The notes under the pieces: generated by a model
Told to the model about the DNA's origin: nothing
What the model saw: only the letters and a program-made list of their open reading frames with translations
Database searches by the model: none
Shown here: in pieces, positions 1 through 13,353 of the stretch
Numbering within the stretch: position 1 is the first letter of the stretch
Layout of the letters: each line of letters starts with the position of its first letter
Assembly: GCA_947650365.1 (NCBI GenBank)
Contig: OX393551.1
Span: 95,454,697 to 95,518,696 of the forward strand
Source: Chamaelirium japonicum
Taxonomy: Eukaryota > Streptophyta > Magnoliopsida > Liliales > Melanthiaceae
Direction of reading: 5' to 3'
Length of the DNA: 64,000 nucleotides
Translations under genes and position numbers: made by a program

Positions 1-3000
1 CGCAAGAAAACAGAAACAGAAACGAAGACAGAAGTGGAGTTTTGGAATTTAAATTCCTTCTTACTTCACACATATACCTGTAGCCAATTAACTAGAGCAG
101 GACTTTTTCACTCTTCTCTCTTCGTTTATCTCTCCATTCTCTTTTCTCTTCTTCTCTTACTTCTGTCTACTTTTCTTTATCCGTTTATTTACAGAAGAAG
201 GGGACTTTAACGAAGACAGAAGAGAGATAAGAAGCGAGAATAGAATAGAGAGATAAATAAAGAGAAAATAAAGAACTTCACACCTATACTAGTGGCCAAT
301 GGAATGGAGCAGGACTTCTTCTCTCTTTGTTTATCTCTCCATTTTCTTCTCTCTTTTTCTTTCTCTTTTGTCTTTGTTTCTCTATCCATTAATATAGAGA
401 AGAAGTGGAGTTTAATGAAGACAAAAGAGATATAAGAAGCGAGAAGCAAACAGAGAGATAAATGAAGAGAGAAGAGAGAAGATGTCCTACTCCAGTACAT
501 TAGCCACCGGTATAAATATGGATTAAGAAGGAATATAAATACCAAAACTCCACTTCTATCTTCATTTCTCTTACTATTTTCTTGCGACTGGTCAGCTAGG
601 CTCGATATATTCGTAGTGATAATATGCTGTGAGGTGGGAGAAAGAGAGAGCCGTCAAATGTGCCCCACCCTAAAGGTGTCGTATATTATTTATAGAAAAA
701 GCTTACTTAGGGCCTAAGCAATCTATGAGAAACCCTAATCCATAGACAAAGAGAAAAAAGAACGAAGGGATTTAATTATATTATTGAGAAGTGGAGTTTT
801 GGAATTTCGAATCTTTCTTAATTCACACCTATACCTGTGGAAAATGGACTGGAACAGGACTTCTTCTCTCTTCTCTCTTTGTTATTTGTCTCTCTGTTCT
901 CTTCTCTCTTCTCACAATACATTATCAACATGAACATGTCGAACCTAACCGACCAGTCATAAGAAAACAGAGAGAGAAAAGATGAAAGAAGAGAAAGAAG
1001 ATAACAGAGAGATAAACAAAGAGAGAAGATATAAGAAGTCCTGCTCCAGTCCATTGGCTACGCGTATAGCTGTAAAGTAATAAAGAATCTAAATTTCAAA
1101 ACTCCATATAAGAGAAATAAGAAGAGAGAATAGAATGGAGAGATAAATAAAGAGAGAAGAAGTCCTACTCTAGTCCATTGGCCACGGGTATAGGTGTGAC
1201 ATAAGAAGGAATATAAATTCCTAAACTCCACTTTTGTCTTTGTTTCTCTCTCCGTTTTCTTGTGACTGGTTGGCTGGGCTCGATATGTTCATACTGATAA
1301 CTTATTATAAGATGGGAAAAAGAGAGAGCCGTCAAACGTGCCCCACCCTAAAAGGGTCATATATTATTTATAAGGTAAGATTACTTGGAGCAATCTATAG
1401 GAAATCCTAATCCATGGGAGAGATTCGACGGTGGCCCTAATTAAGCTTACCCTACAAATAATATATGACCTCTTTAGGGAGAGGCACATTTGATGGCTCT
1501 CTCTTTCTCATATCTCATAACACATTATCAGCACAAAAATATCGAGCCCAACCGACCAGTTACAAGAAAATGGAGAGAGAAATGAAGATAGAAATGGAGT
1601 TTTGGAATTTAGATTCCTTCTTACTTCATACCTATACCCATGGCCAATGGACTGGAGTAGGACTTCTTTTATATTCTAACTTCATTTATCTCTCCGTTCT
1701 CTCCTCTTTTCTTCTCTCTTCTTTGGAGTTTCAGAATTTAGATTCATTCTTACTTCACACCTATACCCATAGCTAATGGACTGGAGTAGGACTTCTTCTC
1801 TCTTCTCTCTTCGTTTATCTTTCCGTTCTCTTATCTCTTCTTCTCTCACTTCTGTCATTGTTTCTCTCTTCGTTTTCTTATGACTGGTCGGCTGGGCTTG
1901 ACATGTTTGTGCTAATAATATGTTACGACAAGTGAGAAGAGAACAAAGAGATAAATGAAGAGAGAAGAGAGAAGAAGTCCTGCTTCAGTCTATTCGCCAC
2001 AGGTATAGGTGTGAAGTAAGAAGAAATCTAAATTCCAAAACTCCACTTCTCAATAATATAATTAAATCTCTCCTTTCTCTTCTTTCTTCTCCCATGGATT
2101 AGGGTTTCTCATAGATTGCTTAGGCCCTAAGTAAGCTTACCCTATAAATAATATACGACCCCTTTAGGGTAGGGCAAGTTTGATGACTCTCTCTTTATCC
2201 CATCTCATAATATGTTATCAGCACGAACATATCGAGCCCAACCGACCAGTCACAAGAAAATGAAGAGAGAAATGAATACAAAAGAGAGAGAAGAAGAAAG
2301 AAAATAACGGAGAAATAAACAAAGATAGAAGAGACAAGAAGTCCTGCTCCAGTCCATTGGCCACGGGTATAGATTTGAAGTAAGAATGAATCTAAATTCA
2401 AAAACACCACTTCTTAATATTTAAATGACCCCTTTATGGTGGGGCACGTTTGACGGCTCTCTTTCTCCCATCTCATAACACGTTATCTATATGAACATAT
2501 CGAGCCCAGCGGACTAGTCACAAGAAAAAGGAGAGAGAAACGAAGATAGAAGAGAGAGAAGAAAAGAGAAGAGAACAGAGAGATAAATGAAGAGAGAAGA
2601 AGTTCTGCTCCAGTACATTAGCCATGGGTATAGGTTTGAAGTAAGAAGGAATCTGAATTCCAAAACTCCACTCCTTAATAATATAATTAAAAATCTTCGT
2701 TCTCTTTTCTCTTCTCCTATGGATTAGGATTTCCCATACATTGCTTAGGCTCTAAGTAAGCATACCCTATAAATAATACATGACCCCTTTAGGGTAGGGC
2801 ATATTTGACGGCTCTATCTCTTTCTCCCAAATCACAATACGTTATCAGCACAAACATGTCAAGCCCAGCCGACCAGTCGCAAGAAAATGGAGAGAAAAAT
2901 GAAGACAGGAGAGAAAGAAGAAGAGAGAAGAGAACGGAGAGATAAATGAAGAGAGAAGAAGTAATGCTCCAGTCCATTGGCCACGGGTATAGGTGTAAAG

Positions 3001-4014
3001 TAAGGTAGAATCCAAATTCCAAAACTCCACTTCTGTCTTTGTTTCTCTCTCTGTTTTCTTGCAACTGGTCGACTGGGCTCGATATGTTCGTGCTGATAAC
3101 ATATCTGGTTTAATTAAGAAGGAATCTAAATTCCAAAACTTTACTTCTCAATAATATAATTAAATTTCTCTGTTCTCTTCTCTCTTTTCCCATGGATTAG
3201 GGTTTCCCATAGAATTCTTAGGCCCTAAGTAAGCTTACCCTATAAATAATATTCGACCCCTTTAGGGTAGGGCACGTTTGATAGCTCTCTTTTTCTCCCA
3301 CCTCATACTACTTACCCTATAAATAATATACGACTCCTTTAGGGTAGGGCATATTTGACGGCTCTCTCTTTCTCCCATCTTATAACACGTTATCTTTTGT
3401 TTCTCTCCCCGTTTTCTTTATTTCTCTCTCTTTCTCTTATAATATAAAATAAAATAAATAAGTATTGATAGAAAAGAGATAGACAATCATATTAAACTAG
3501 AAAGAGCAGGACTTTTTCTTTCTTCTCTCTTCTCTCTTCGTTTATCTCTTTACTCTCTTCTTTCTTTCTCCCATCTCTTAGCATGTTATCAGCATGAACA
3601 TATCGAGCCTAGCCGACCAATCGTAAGAAAATAGAGAGAGAATAAAATATAGAAGTAGAGGTTTTGAATTTAAATTTTTTCTTACTTCATACTTATACCC
3701 ATGGCTAATGGACTAGAGCGGGACTTCTTCTCTCTTCTATCTTCATTTATCTCTCCGTTATCTTCTATATTCGTCTCTCTCTTCTGTCTTCGTTTCTCTT
3801 TCCATTTTTTTGCGACTGGTCGGCTGGGCTCTATATGTTCGTGCTTATAACGTATGTAAGATGGGAGAAAAATAGGGCCGTCAAGCGTGCCCCACCCTAA
3901 AAGTGTCGTATATTATTTATAAGGTAAGCTTACTTAGGGCCTAAGCAATCTACGACAAACCCTAATCCATGGGAGAGGTTCGACTATGGACAGCCATCCG
4001 ATCGAATGATCTTA

Positions 4015-4335
4015 CAACAATTGTAATATTTTATATTTTTTTAAAGAAAAATGTAAAATATTTTTAAAGTAAAAAATTCGAGTGTGCTTCATCTTCTTTC
4101 TTTACTTCCTATTATTTAATTAATTTGATTATTTAATAAATTAAATAGTTAAATAATTAAATAATTAATTAAATATTTAATTATCTTCTCTCTTCTCACT
4201 TTATTTTATTACTATGATAATTAAGTGGAGTGTTGCTACTATAATTTTTTAATTAAATTAATCATTTAATTAAAATAAAGAGAGAAGAGAATTTACTATT
4301 ATAATCATAGTAACGTTGAGATGATACTATTGAGA
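4015..4335 (+). repeat. AT-rich tail block (short form)
   Basis: AT-rich tail following a minus-type leader and the GCCATCCGATCGAA segment. It ends in the boundary motif GTTGAGATGATACTATTGAG. Its inverted partner is at about 53260-53600. Only TA-rich low-complexity sequence lies inside. Confidence 0.7.
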
Positions 4336-4434
4336 AGTGAAGTTTTAGAATTTAGATTCCTTTTTACTTCGCACCTATACCCATGGTGAATGGACTGGAG
4401 TAAGACTTCTTCTCTCTTCTCTCTTATTTATCTT

Positions 4435-4575
4435 CGTTTAAATTATTTAATAATTTAAAAAATTTATAAATTAAGTTTTTAGTAGAATAATTAATTTAAA
4501 TAAACAAATTTTTTACATGAAAAATATTTAATATTTTTTTTTAAAAAAAATTAAAACATTACAACTGTTATGAGA
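4435..4575 (-). repeat. AT-rich tail block
   Basis: TA-rich segment leading, in the opposite orientation to the block at 4015, into the GATCGTTCAATCGGATGG segment and a plus-type leader near 4600-4680. Nothing gene-like is present. Confidence 0.6.
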
Positions 4576-6503
4576 TCGTTCAATCGGATGGCTACCTACC
4601 ATCGGATCTCTCCCGTAGATTAGGGTTTCCCATACATTGCTTAGGCCCTAAGTAAGCTTACCCTATAAATAATATACGACCCTTTAAGGGTGGGGCACAT
4701 TTGACGGCTCTCTCTTTCTCCCATCTCACAACACATTATTATCATGAATATATCGAGCCCCATGGAATCTAATTAAATAAATATTTAATTAATTATATAA
4801 CTTCTTCTCTCTTCAATATGTTCGTACTGATAACGTGTTTTGAGATGGGAGAAAAGAGCCGTCAAACGTGCCCTATCCTAAAGGGGTCGTATATTCTTCA
4901 AAGAAGAGAGAAGAGAACGAAGAGATAAACAAAGAGAGAAGAGAGAAGAACTCCTACTCTAGTCCATTCACCACGGGTATATTTATGAAGTAAGAAAGAA
5001 ACTAAATTCCAAAACTCCACTTCTTAATATTTATACGACCCATCAGATCTCTACCATCTTATTATTTATTATACTTATTTAATCTCACAACACGTTATCA
5101 GCACGAACATATCGAGCCCAGCTGACCAGTCACAAGAAAATAGAGAAAGAAACAAAGACAGAAGAAAGAAAAGAAGAGAGAAGATAACGGAGAGATAAAC
5201 GAAGAGAAAAGAAAGAAGAAGTCATGCTCCAGTCCATTATCCACGGGTATATATATGAAGTAAGAAAGAATATAAATTCCAAAACTCCACTTCTGTCTTT
5301 ATTTCTCTCTCCATTTTCTTAGGACTGGTCGGCTCAGCTCGACATGTTTATGCTGATAACAAGTTGCGAGATGGGAGAAAGGAAGAGCTATCAAATATGC
5401 CTACCCTAAATGAGTCGTATAAATATTAAGAAGTGAAGTTTTGGAATTTACATTCCTTTTTACTTTACACCTATACCCGTGGCCAATGGACTGGAGAGGT
5501 CACAGGTATATTATTTATTAGATAAGATTACTTAGGGCCTAAGCAATCTATGATAAATCCTAATCCATGGGAGATTACTTAGGGCCTAAGCAGGACTTCT
5601 TCTTACTTCTCTCCTTGTTTATCTCTTTGTTCTTTTCTCTCTTTCGCCCATCTCACAACACGTTATCAGTACGAACATATCGAGCCCAGCCGACCAGTCG
5701 CAAGAAAACGAAGAGAGAAGAGAAGATAAAAGAGAGAGAAGAAGAGAGAAGAGAATGGAAAGATTTAATTATATTATTGAGAACTGGAGTTTTGGAATTT
5801 AGATTCCTTTTTACTTCACACCTATACCCGTGGCGAATGGACTGGAGCAGGACTTCTTCTCTCTTCTCTCTTCATTTATCTCTCTGTTCTCTTCTCTCTT
5901 CTTCTCTCTCTTCTGTTTTCGTTTCTCTCTTCGTTTTTTTATGATTGAACAGCTGGGCTCGACATGTTCGTGCTGAATGGGAGAGATTATTTAACTAATA
6001 TTATTTTTAGTCCTACTCCTTATTTAATCTCTCTTCTTCTCTCTCTTCTGTGGAGATTTAGAATTTAGATTCCTTCTTACTTCACACTTATACCCGTGGC
6101 CAATGGACTGGAGCAGGACTTCTTCTCTTTTCTCTCTTCATTTATCTCTTCGTTATCTTCTCTCTTCTTCTCTCTCTTCTTTGGAGTTTTGGAATTTAGA
6201 TTCCTTCTTACTTCACACCAATACCCATGGCCAATGAACTAGAGTAGGACTTCTTTTCTCTTCCCTCTTTATTTATCTCTCTGTTCTTTTCTCTCTTCTT
6301 CTCTCTCTCTTCCATCTTCATTTCTTTCTCTATTTTCTTGCGACTGGTCGGCTGGGCTTGATATGTTCATACTGATAACGTGTTGTGAAATGGGTGAAAG
6401 AAAGAGCCGTCAAACGTGCTCCACCCTAAAGGGATAATTTATTATTTATAGGGTAAGCTTACTTAAGGCCTAAGTAATCTATGGGAATCCCTAATCTATA
6501 GGA

Positions 6504-7819
6504 GAGATCCGACGGTGGACAGTCATTATTCTTACTTCATACCTATACCCATGGTGAATGGACTGGAGCTGGACTTATTCTCTCTTCTATGTTCTTCTCT
6601 TTCTAATTATCGGATAACTGTCTACAATCGGATCTTTCCCATGGATTAGGGTTTCGCATAGATTGCTTAGGCCCTAAGTAAGAAGAAGTCATGCTCTAGT
6701 CCATTGGCCACGGGTATAGGTATGAAGTAAGAAGGAATCTAAATTCAAAAACTCCACTTCTCAATAGTATCTTCTCAACGTTATTATGATTATCATATTA
6801 ATGATACTATAAATTTTTAAATTAAATTAAAATTTTATTTAATTATTAATTAATTTAAATAATTTAATAATTAAGTTTTTATTAAAATAATTAATTTATT
6901 TAATTATCTAATTATTTAATTAAATTTATTATTTTATTTATTATTATTATTTTATTATTAAATAATTAAATTAGATAACTATTTAATTATTTAAATAATT
7001 AAATAAAGAAAAAATGATTTAATTATATAATTAATTTATTAATTTATTTTATTAGTTATTTCTTTAATTATTATCTTATTTTTAAATAATTAAATAATTA
7101 GTTAATTATTTAAACGAAGTAAGAGAACGTAGAGATAAATAATAGTGCCCCACCCTAAAGAATATTTATAAAAACATTGATTATTTCAAGTTTATAATTA
7201 AAAAAGAGAGAGCCGTCAAACGTGCCTCACCCTAAAGGGGTCCTATATTATTTATTGAGAAGTTGAGTTTTGTAATTTAGACTCCTTCTTACTTCACACT
7301 ACTTCACACCTATGCCCGTGGCTAATGGATTGGAGCAGAACTTCTTCTCTCTTCTCTTTTTGTTTTTCTATCTGTTTTCTAGTGTCTAGTCAGCTAGCCT
7401 CAACATATTCGTGCTGATAACGTGTTGTGAGATGGGAGCAAGACTTCTTCTTTCTCCTCTCTTCATTTATCTCTCTATTCTCTTCTCTCTTCTTCTCTCT
7501 ATTCTGAGGAGTTTTAGAATTTAGATTCCTTCTTACTTCACACCTATACCCATAACTAATGAACTGAAGCAGGACTTCTTCTTTCTTCATTTATCTCTTC
7601 GTTTTCTTATCTCTTCTTCTCGCTCTTCTGTCTTCGTTTCTCTCTCCGTTTTCTTGCGACTGGTCAATTGGGCTCGATATGTTCATGCTGATAACGTATT
7701 ATGATGTGGGAGAAAGAGAGAGCCATCAAACGTGCCCCACTCTAAAACGATAATATATTATTTAGAGGGTAAGCTTACTTAGGGCCTAAACAATCTATGG
7801 GAAAATCTAATCCATGTGA
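6504..7819 (+). repeat. Tandem duplication in left arm, copy 1
   Basis: A stretch starting GAGATCC at 6504, with a core fragment and TCTAATTATCGGAT and followed by an AT-rich block (about 6768-7140), recurs starting GAGATCC at 7820, an offset of 1316 bp. The AT-rich parts (6780-7080 and 7980-8270) align over most of their length. The right inverted arm has only one copy of this arrangement. Confidence 0.65.
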
Positions 7820-8865
7820 GAGATCCAACGGTGGATAGCCATCTTTCTTACTTCACACCTATACCCGTGGTGAATGGACTAGCATAGGACGTCTTCTCTC
7901 TTCTCTCTTCTTCTCTCTCTAATTATCAGATCGCTATCCACCGTCGAATCTCTCCCATTAATTAAGGCTGACCAGTCATCTTTACGTTTTTATGATTATC
8001 AAAGTAATGTTACTATATTTTTTTAATTAAATTAATTATTTATTTAATTTTTAATATTTAAATTAATTTAATAATTTAAATAATTAAGTTTTTAGTAAAA
8101 TAATAAATTTATTTAATTATTAAATTATCTAGTTATTAAATTAAATTTATTATATTATTTATTTATTATTATTATATTATTAAATAATTCAATTAGGTAA
8201 CTATTTAATTGTTTTAATTATTAAATAAAAAAATAATGATTTAATTATATAATTAATTTATTAATTAATTTTATTAATTATTATTTATTTTTAATTATTT
8301 AAATAATAAGTTAATTATTTAAATATTTAAATATTTATTTAGTGAAGAAATATATTAAATAGATTATTTAGTTATTGAATAACTAATTTGTTAATAAATT
8401 GAATAAATATTTAAATAAATAAGTAATTAAAGAAATAATGATTATTATAGTAATGTTACTATAATTTAATAAAATTAAACTATAATAATTTAATAAATAG
8501 GGTTTCTATAATATTTCTTCGTATATGATTTAAATTAATCATCTATTTAATATTAAATAAATTATTTATTTTACTAAACTTAATAATTAAATTATTTAAT
8601 TATTTAATAAAAAATTAAATAAATAATTTAATTAAAAAAATTATAGTAACATTACTATGATAATCATAATAACGTTGAGATGATACTTTTTTAATTAAAT
8701 TATAAATGAAGAGAGAAGATAGGAGAAGTCATGCTCCAGTCTATTTATAGGATAAGCTTACTAATTGAGAGAATTAATTATATAATTTTATTTAGAAAAT
8801 ATTAATTAAAATAAATAAAATAACTAAAATAAATATGTAACCTCCTATCTCACAATACGTTATCA
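7820..8865 (+). repeat. Tandem duplication in left arm, copy 2, with long AT-rich tail
   Basis: Second copy of the 1.3-kb segment. Its AT-rich tail spans about 7978-8840 and contains a distinctive stretch near 8470-8540 (TTTCTATAATATTTCTTCGT). The reverse complement of that stretch is at about 50105-50160 in the right arm. Homology to the right arm ends near 8640. Confidence 0.65.
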
Positions 8866-11261
8866 GTACGAACTTGTCGAGCCCAGCCAACTAGTCACAA
8901 GAAAAAGAAGAGAGAAACATAGACAGAAGAGATAAAAGAAGAGAGAATAGAACGGAGAGATAAACGAAGAGAGAAGAAAGAAGAAGATCTGCTCCAGTCC
9001 ATTGGCCACGGGTATAGGTGTGAAGTAAGAAGGAATCTAAATTCCAAAACTCCACTTCTTAATAGTATCATCTCAACGTTATTATGATTATCATATTAAA
9101 TTCTCTTCTCTCTTTGTTTTAATATAATGATTAATTTAATTAAAAAAATTATAGTAGCATTATTATGATATATGATTATTTAACTAATTATAACATTGAG
9201 GTGAACGAACAGAAATGGAAGAAAAAAGACCTATATTTAATTGATTACAGGTAGGAGAGATTTAAATATGGATTAGGTATGAACGTTATTTATAAGAGAG
9301 ATTTAAATTTCGATTAATTGATTACAGGACTTCTTCTCTCTTCTCTCTTCTCTCTTCGACATGTTCGTGCTGATGACGTATTATAAGATAATTTAACATT
9401 TAACAATTCTCTTTATGTTTATATCTCCGTTCTTTTCTCGCTTCCTCCCACCTCACAACACGTTATTAGCACGAATATGTCGAGCCCAACCTACCAGTCA
9501 CAAGAAAACAGAAAGAGAAACGAAGACAAAGGGAGAGAAGAAGAGAGAAGAGAACGGAGAGATAAACGAAGACAGAAAAGAGAGAAGAAGATAGAAAAGA
9601 ACAGAGAGATAAACAAAGATAGAAGAGAGAAGAAGTCTTACACCAGTCCATTCGCCACAAGTATAGGTATGAAGTAAGAAAGATGGCTATCCACCGTCGA
9701 ATCTCTCTTATGGATTAGGGTTTTCTATAGATTGCTTAGGCCCTAAGTAATCTTACCCTATAAATAATATATGACTCCTTTAGTGTGGGGCATGTTTGAT
9801 AGCCCTCTCGTTCTCCCATCTCATAATACGTTATCAGCACGAACATGTTGAGCCGAGTCGACTAGTCAAAAGAAAACAGGGAAAGAAACAAAGACAGAAG
9901 TAGAGTTTTGGAATTTATATTCTTTCTTACTTCACACCTAAACTTATGGAGAATGGACTCGAACAGGACTTCTTCTCTCTTCTATCTTCGATTATCTCTC
10001 CGTTCTCTTCTCTCTTCTTTTCTCTCTTCTACCTTCGTTTCTCTCTCTGTTTTCTTGTAACTGGTCGGCTGGGCTCGACATGTTCATGCTGATAATGTAT
10101 TGTGAGAAGAGAGAAGAAGAGAGAAGTAAGAAGGAATCTAAATTCCAAAACTCCACTCCTCAGTATTTATATGTCCCCTTTATAGTGGCACACGTTTGAC
10201 GGCTCACTCTTTCTCACATCTCACAACACGTTTTCAGTACTAACATATCAAGCCTAGCCAACTAGTCACAAGAAAACAGAGAGAGAAATGAAGACAGAAG
10301 TGGAATTTTGGAATTTAAATTCCTTCTTACTTCACACCTATACTTCATACGGATATAGGTATGAAGTAAGAAGGAATCTAAATTCCAAAACTCCACAGAA
10401 GAGAGAGAAGAAGAGAGAAGAGAGAATGGAGAGAAACAAAGACAGAAAAGAGAAAAGAAAAAAGAAAAGAACCAAGAGATAAACGAAGATAGAAGAGAGA
10501 AGAAGTCCTATTCTATTCCATTGGCCACGGGTATAGGTATGAAGTAAAAAGGAATCTAAATTCCAAAAGTCCATTTATGTCTTCATTTCTCTCTCTGTTT
10601 TCTTACGACTGGTCAGTTGGGCTCGACATATTCGTGTTGTTAACGTGTTATGAGATGAAAAAAAAAAGAGAAGAGAACGAAGACATAAATATGCCAAGCT
10701 TAAATTAAATGAAATTTATTAAACACGTTATTAATAATTTAATTTAATAAATAATATAAGAGATTTTTAAATAATTTGAATTTATTTCAAAAAGTAATCA
10801 ACTAGTTATTTAATTATTTTTTTAGAATTAATAATATAAAGTAAACTAATTAAATAAATATTGAGAGAGAAGAGAGAAGAAGTCCTGCTCCAGTCTATTC
10901 GCCACGGGTGTAGGCATGAAGTAAGAAGGAGTCTAAATTCCAAACCTCCACAGAAGAGAGAGAAGAAGAGAGAAGAGACTAGAGAGATAAATAAAGAGAA
11001 AATAGAGAAGAAGTCTTGCTATAGTCAATTGGCCACATGTATAGGTATGAAGTAGGAAGGAATCCAAATTCCAAAAGTCCACAGAAGAGAAAGAAGAAGA
11101 AAAAAAAAAACAAAGAGAGAAATGAAGACAGAAGAGAGAGAAGAAGAGAGAAGAGAATGGACAAATAAATGAAGAGAGAAGAAGTCATGCTCTTGTCCAT
11201 TGGTCACGGGTATAGGTGTGAAGTAAGAAGGAATCTAAATTCCAAAACTTCACTTCGCAAT
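8641..11261. repeat. Array segment between the left arm and the first X block
   Basis: Mixed plus- and minus-type units. It includes a boundary-motif AT segment at about 9063-9205, a stretch at 9215-9330 in which AATTGATTACAGG and AGAGATTTAAAT each occur twice, and an AT-rich tail at about 10690-10862. Several core-only units occur between 10380 and 11090. No gene is seen. Confidence 0.7.
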
Positions 11262-13353
11262 AGTATCATCTCAACATTATTATGATTATCATAGTAATAT
11301 TACAATAATTTTTTTTAATTAAATTAAATATTTATTTAATTATTAAATATTTTAAATAATTTAATAATTAAGTTTTTAGTAAAATTATTAATTAAATATA
11401 TTTATTATAGTATAAATAGTTATTGAATTATCTAAATAAAATAAACTATTGTTAAAGTTGAGTTTTTGAAATTTACATTCCTTCTTACTTCATACCTATA
11501 CCCGTGGTCAATGGACCGGAGCATGACTTCTTCTTTCTTCATTTATCCCTTTGTTCTCTTCTCTCTTCTTTTCTATTTTCTGTGGAGTTTTGGAATTTAG
11601 ATTCCTACTTACTTCATACCTATACCCGTGGCGAATGGACTGGAGCAGGATTTCTTCTATCTTCTTTCTCAATATTTATTTAATTAGTATACTTTATATT
11701 ATTAATATTAAAAAAATAATTAAATAACTAGATAATTAAATAATTAAATTAATTAATTATTTTACTAAAAACTTAAATATTTAAATTATATAATTATTAA
11801 ATTATATAAGTATTAAATTATTTAATAATTAAATAAATAATTATAGTAACATTACTATGATAATCATAATAACGTTGAGATGATACTATTGAGAAGTGGA
11901 GTTTTGTAATTTAGATTCTTTCTTACTTCACACCTATACCCGTGGCGAATGGACTAGAGCAAGACTTCTTTTCTCTTCTCTCTTCGTTTATCTCTTCGTT
12001 CTCTTCTCTCCTCTTCTTTCTCTTCTATCTTCGTTTCTCTCTATGTTTTCTTCTCTCTTCTATCTTTGTTTCTCTTTCTCATAGATTGTTTAGGCCCTAA
12101 GTTAGCTTACGCTATAAATAATATACAACCCCTTTAGAATAGGGCACTTTTGATGGCTCTTTCTTTCTCCCATCTCAAAATACTTTATCAATATGAACAT
12201 ATCAAGCCCACCCGACCAGTCATAAGAAAACAGAGAGAGAAACAAAGATAGAAGAGAGGGAAGAAGAGAGAAGAGAACAAAGAGAGGAGACAGAAGAAGA
12301 TAGAAGAGAACAGAGAGATAAATAAAGAGAGAAAAGAGAAGAAGTCCTGCTCCAATCCATTGGCCACGGGTATAGGTGTGAAATAAGAAGAAATCTAAAT
12401 TCCAAAACTCTACTTCTATATATTTATACGACCCCTTTAGGGTAAGGCTCGTTTGACGGCTATCTCTTTCTCCCATCTCATAACACGTTATCAGTACGAA
12501 CATATTGAGCCCAGCCGACCAGTCATAAGAAAACGGAAAGAGAAACGAAGACAGAAGTGGAGTTTTGGAATTTAAATTTCTTCTTACTTCACACCTATAC
12601 TCGTGGTTAATGGACTGGAGTAAGACTTCATCTCTCTTCTTTCTTCCTTTATCTCTCTATTCTCTTTTCTCTTTTTCTCTCTTCTGTCTTTGTTTCTATC
12701 TCCGTTTTCTTATGACTGGTCGGTTGGGCTCAACATATTCATGCTGATAGTATGTTGTGAGATGGAAGAAAAAGAGAGTCGTCTAATATGCCCCACTCTA
12801 AAGGTGTCATATATTATTTATATGATAAGTATTATGAGATGGGAGAATAAGAGAGCCGTCAAACCTGCCCCACCCTAAAGAGGTCGCATGAATATTGAGA
12901 AGTAGAGATTTAGAATTTAGATTCCTTCTTACTTTACACCTATACCTATGGCCAATGGACTGGAGCAGGACTTCTTCTCTCTTCTCTTTTCGTTTATCTC
13001 TCTGTTATCTTCTCTCTTTTTCTCTTTCTTCTGTCTTAATTTCTCTCTCTGTTTTTTTCACAATCATATATTAGTTAAATAACATAGAGCAGGACTTTTT
13101 CTCTCTTCTCTCTTTGTTTATCTCTTTATTCCCTTCTCTCGTCTCATAACACGATATCAATACGAACATATCGAGCCTAGCTGACCAGTCACAAGGAAAC
13201 AGAGACAAAAACAAAGACAGAAGAGAGAGAAGAATAGAAAAGAGAATAAAGAGTTAAACGAAGAGATAAGAGAGAAGAAGTCCTATTCCAGTCCATTGGC
13301 CATGGGTATAGCTGTGATGTAAGAAGGAATCTAAATTCCAAAACTCCACTTTT
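11262..13353 (+). repeat. X block, copy 1 of the higher-order repeat
   Basis: It opens with an AT-rich segment bounded by inverted motifs (AGTATCATCTCAAC at 11268; GTTGAGATGATACT at about 11874) with a minus-type core in the middle (about 11455-11680). The same order of private junctions occurs at 31307-33445: a leader variant reading CCTAAGTTAG, a truncated head joint at about 12830, and TATTAGTTAAATAACATAGA at about 13070 and about 33152. Confidence 0.75.
12424..12812. repeat. Example of an inverted head-core-head foldback
   Basis: A plus-type head (about 12424-12555) is joined at GACAGAAGTGGAG to a minus-type core, followed by a minus-type head (about 12681-12812). The two heads are inverted copies of about 130 bp separated by about 125 bp, so a single strand could fold. 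The same joint recurs at about 30, 1590, 9900, 10290, 32630, 52290, 54540 and 56350. Confidence 0.7.

Larger units (their letters stand above)
1..8640 (+). repeat. Left arm of large inverted duplication
   Basis: Read as reverse complement, this stretch follows 49981-57578 in the same order of private junctions. Position 1 pairs with about 57578. Matching landmarks include the stretch at 207-545 with about 57030-57380, the CCATGGAATCTAATTAAATA junction near 4765 with that near 52820, the segment around 5045-5090 with about 52500-52560, 5985-6020 with about 51595-51640, and the GGCTGACCAGTCATC junction near 7967 with that near 50650. The segments compared look roughly 90-95% identical. The arm runs off the left edge of the window. 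It contains no gene. Confidence 0.85.

Noticed and set aside
12102-12503. Open frames of 60-150 codons throughout the array, including 12102-12503, 15479-15925 and 56340-56750
   Set aside because: They arise in stop-poor CT/GA-rich tracts, appear in several frames and both strands of the same repeat, show no domain, and change start and end from unit to unit.
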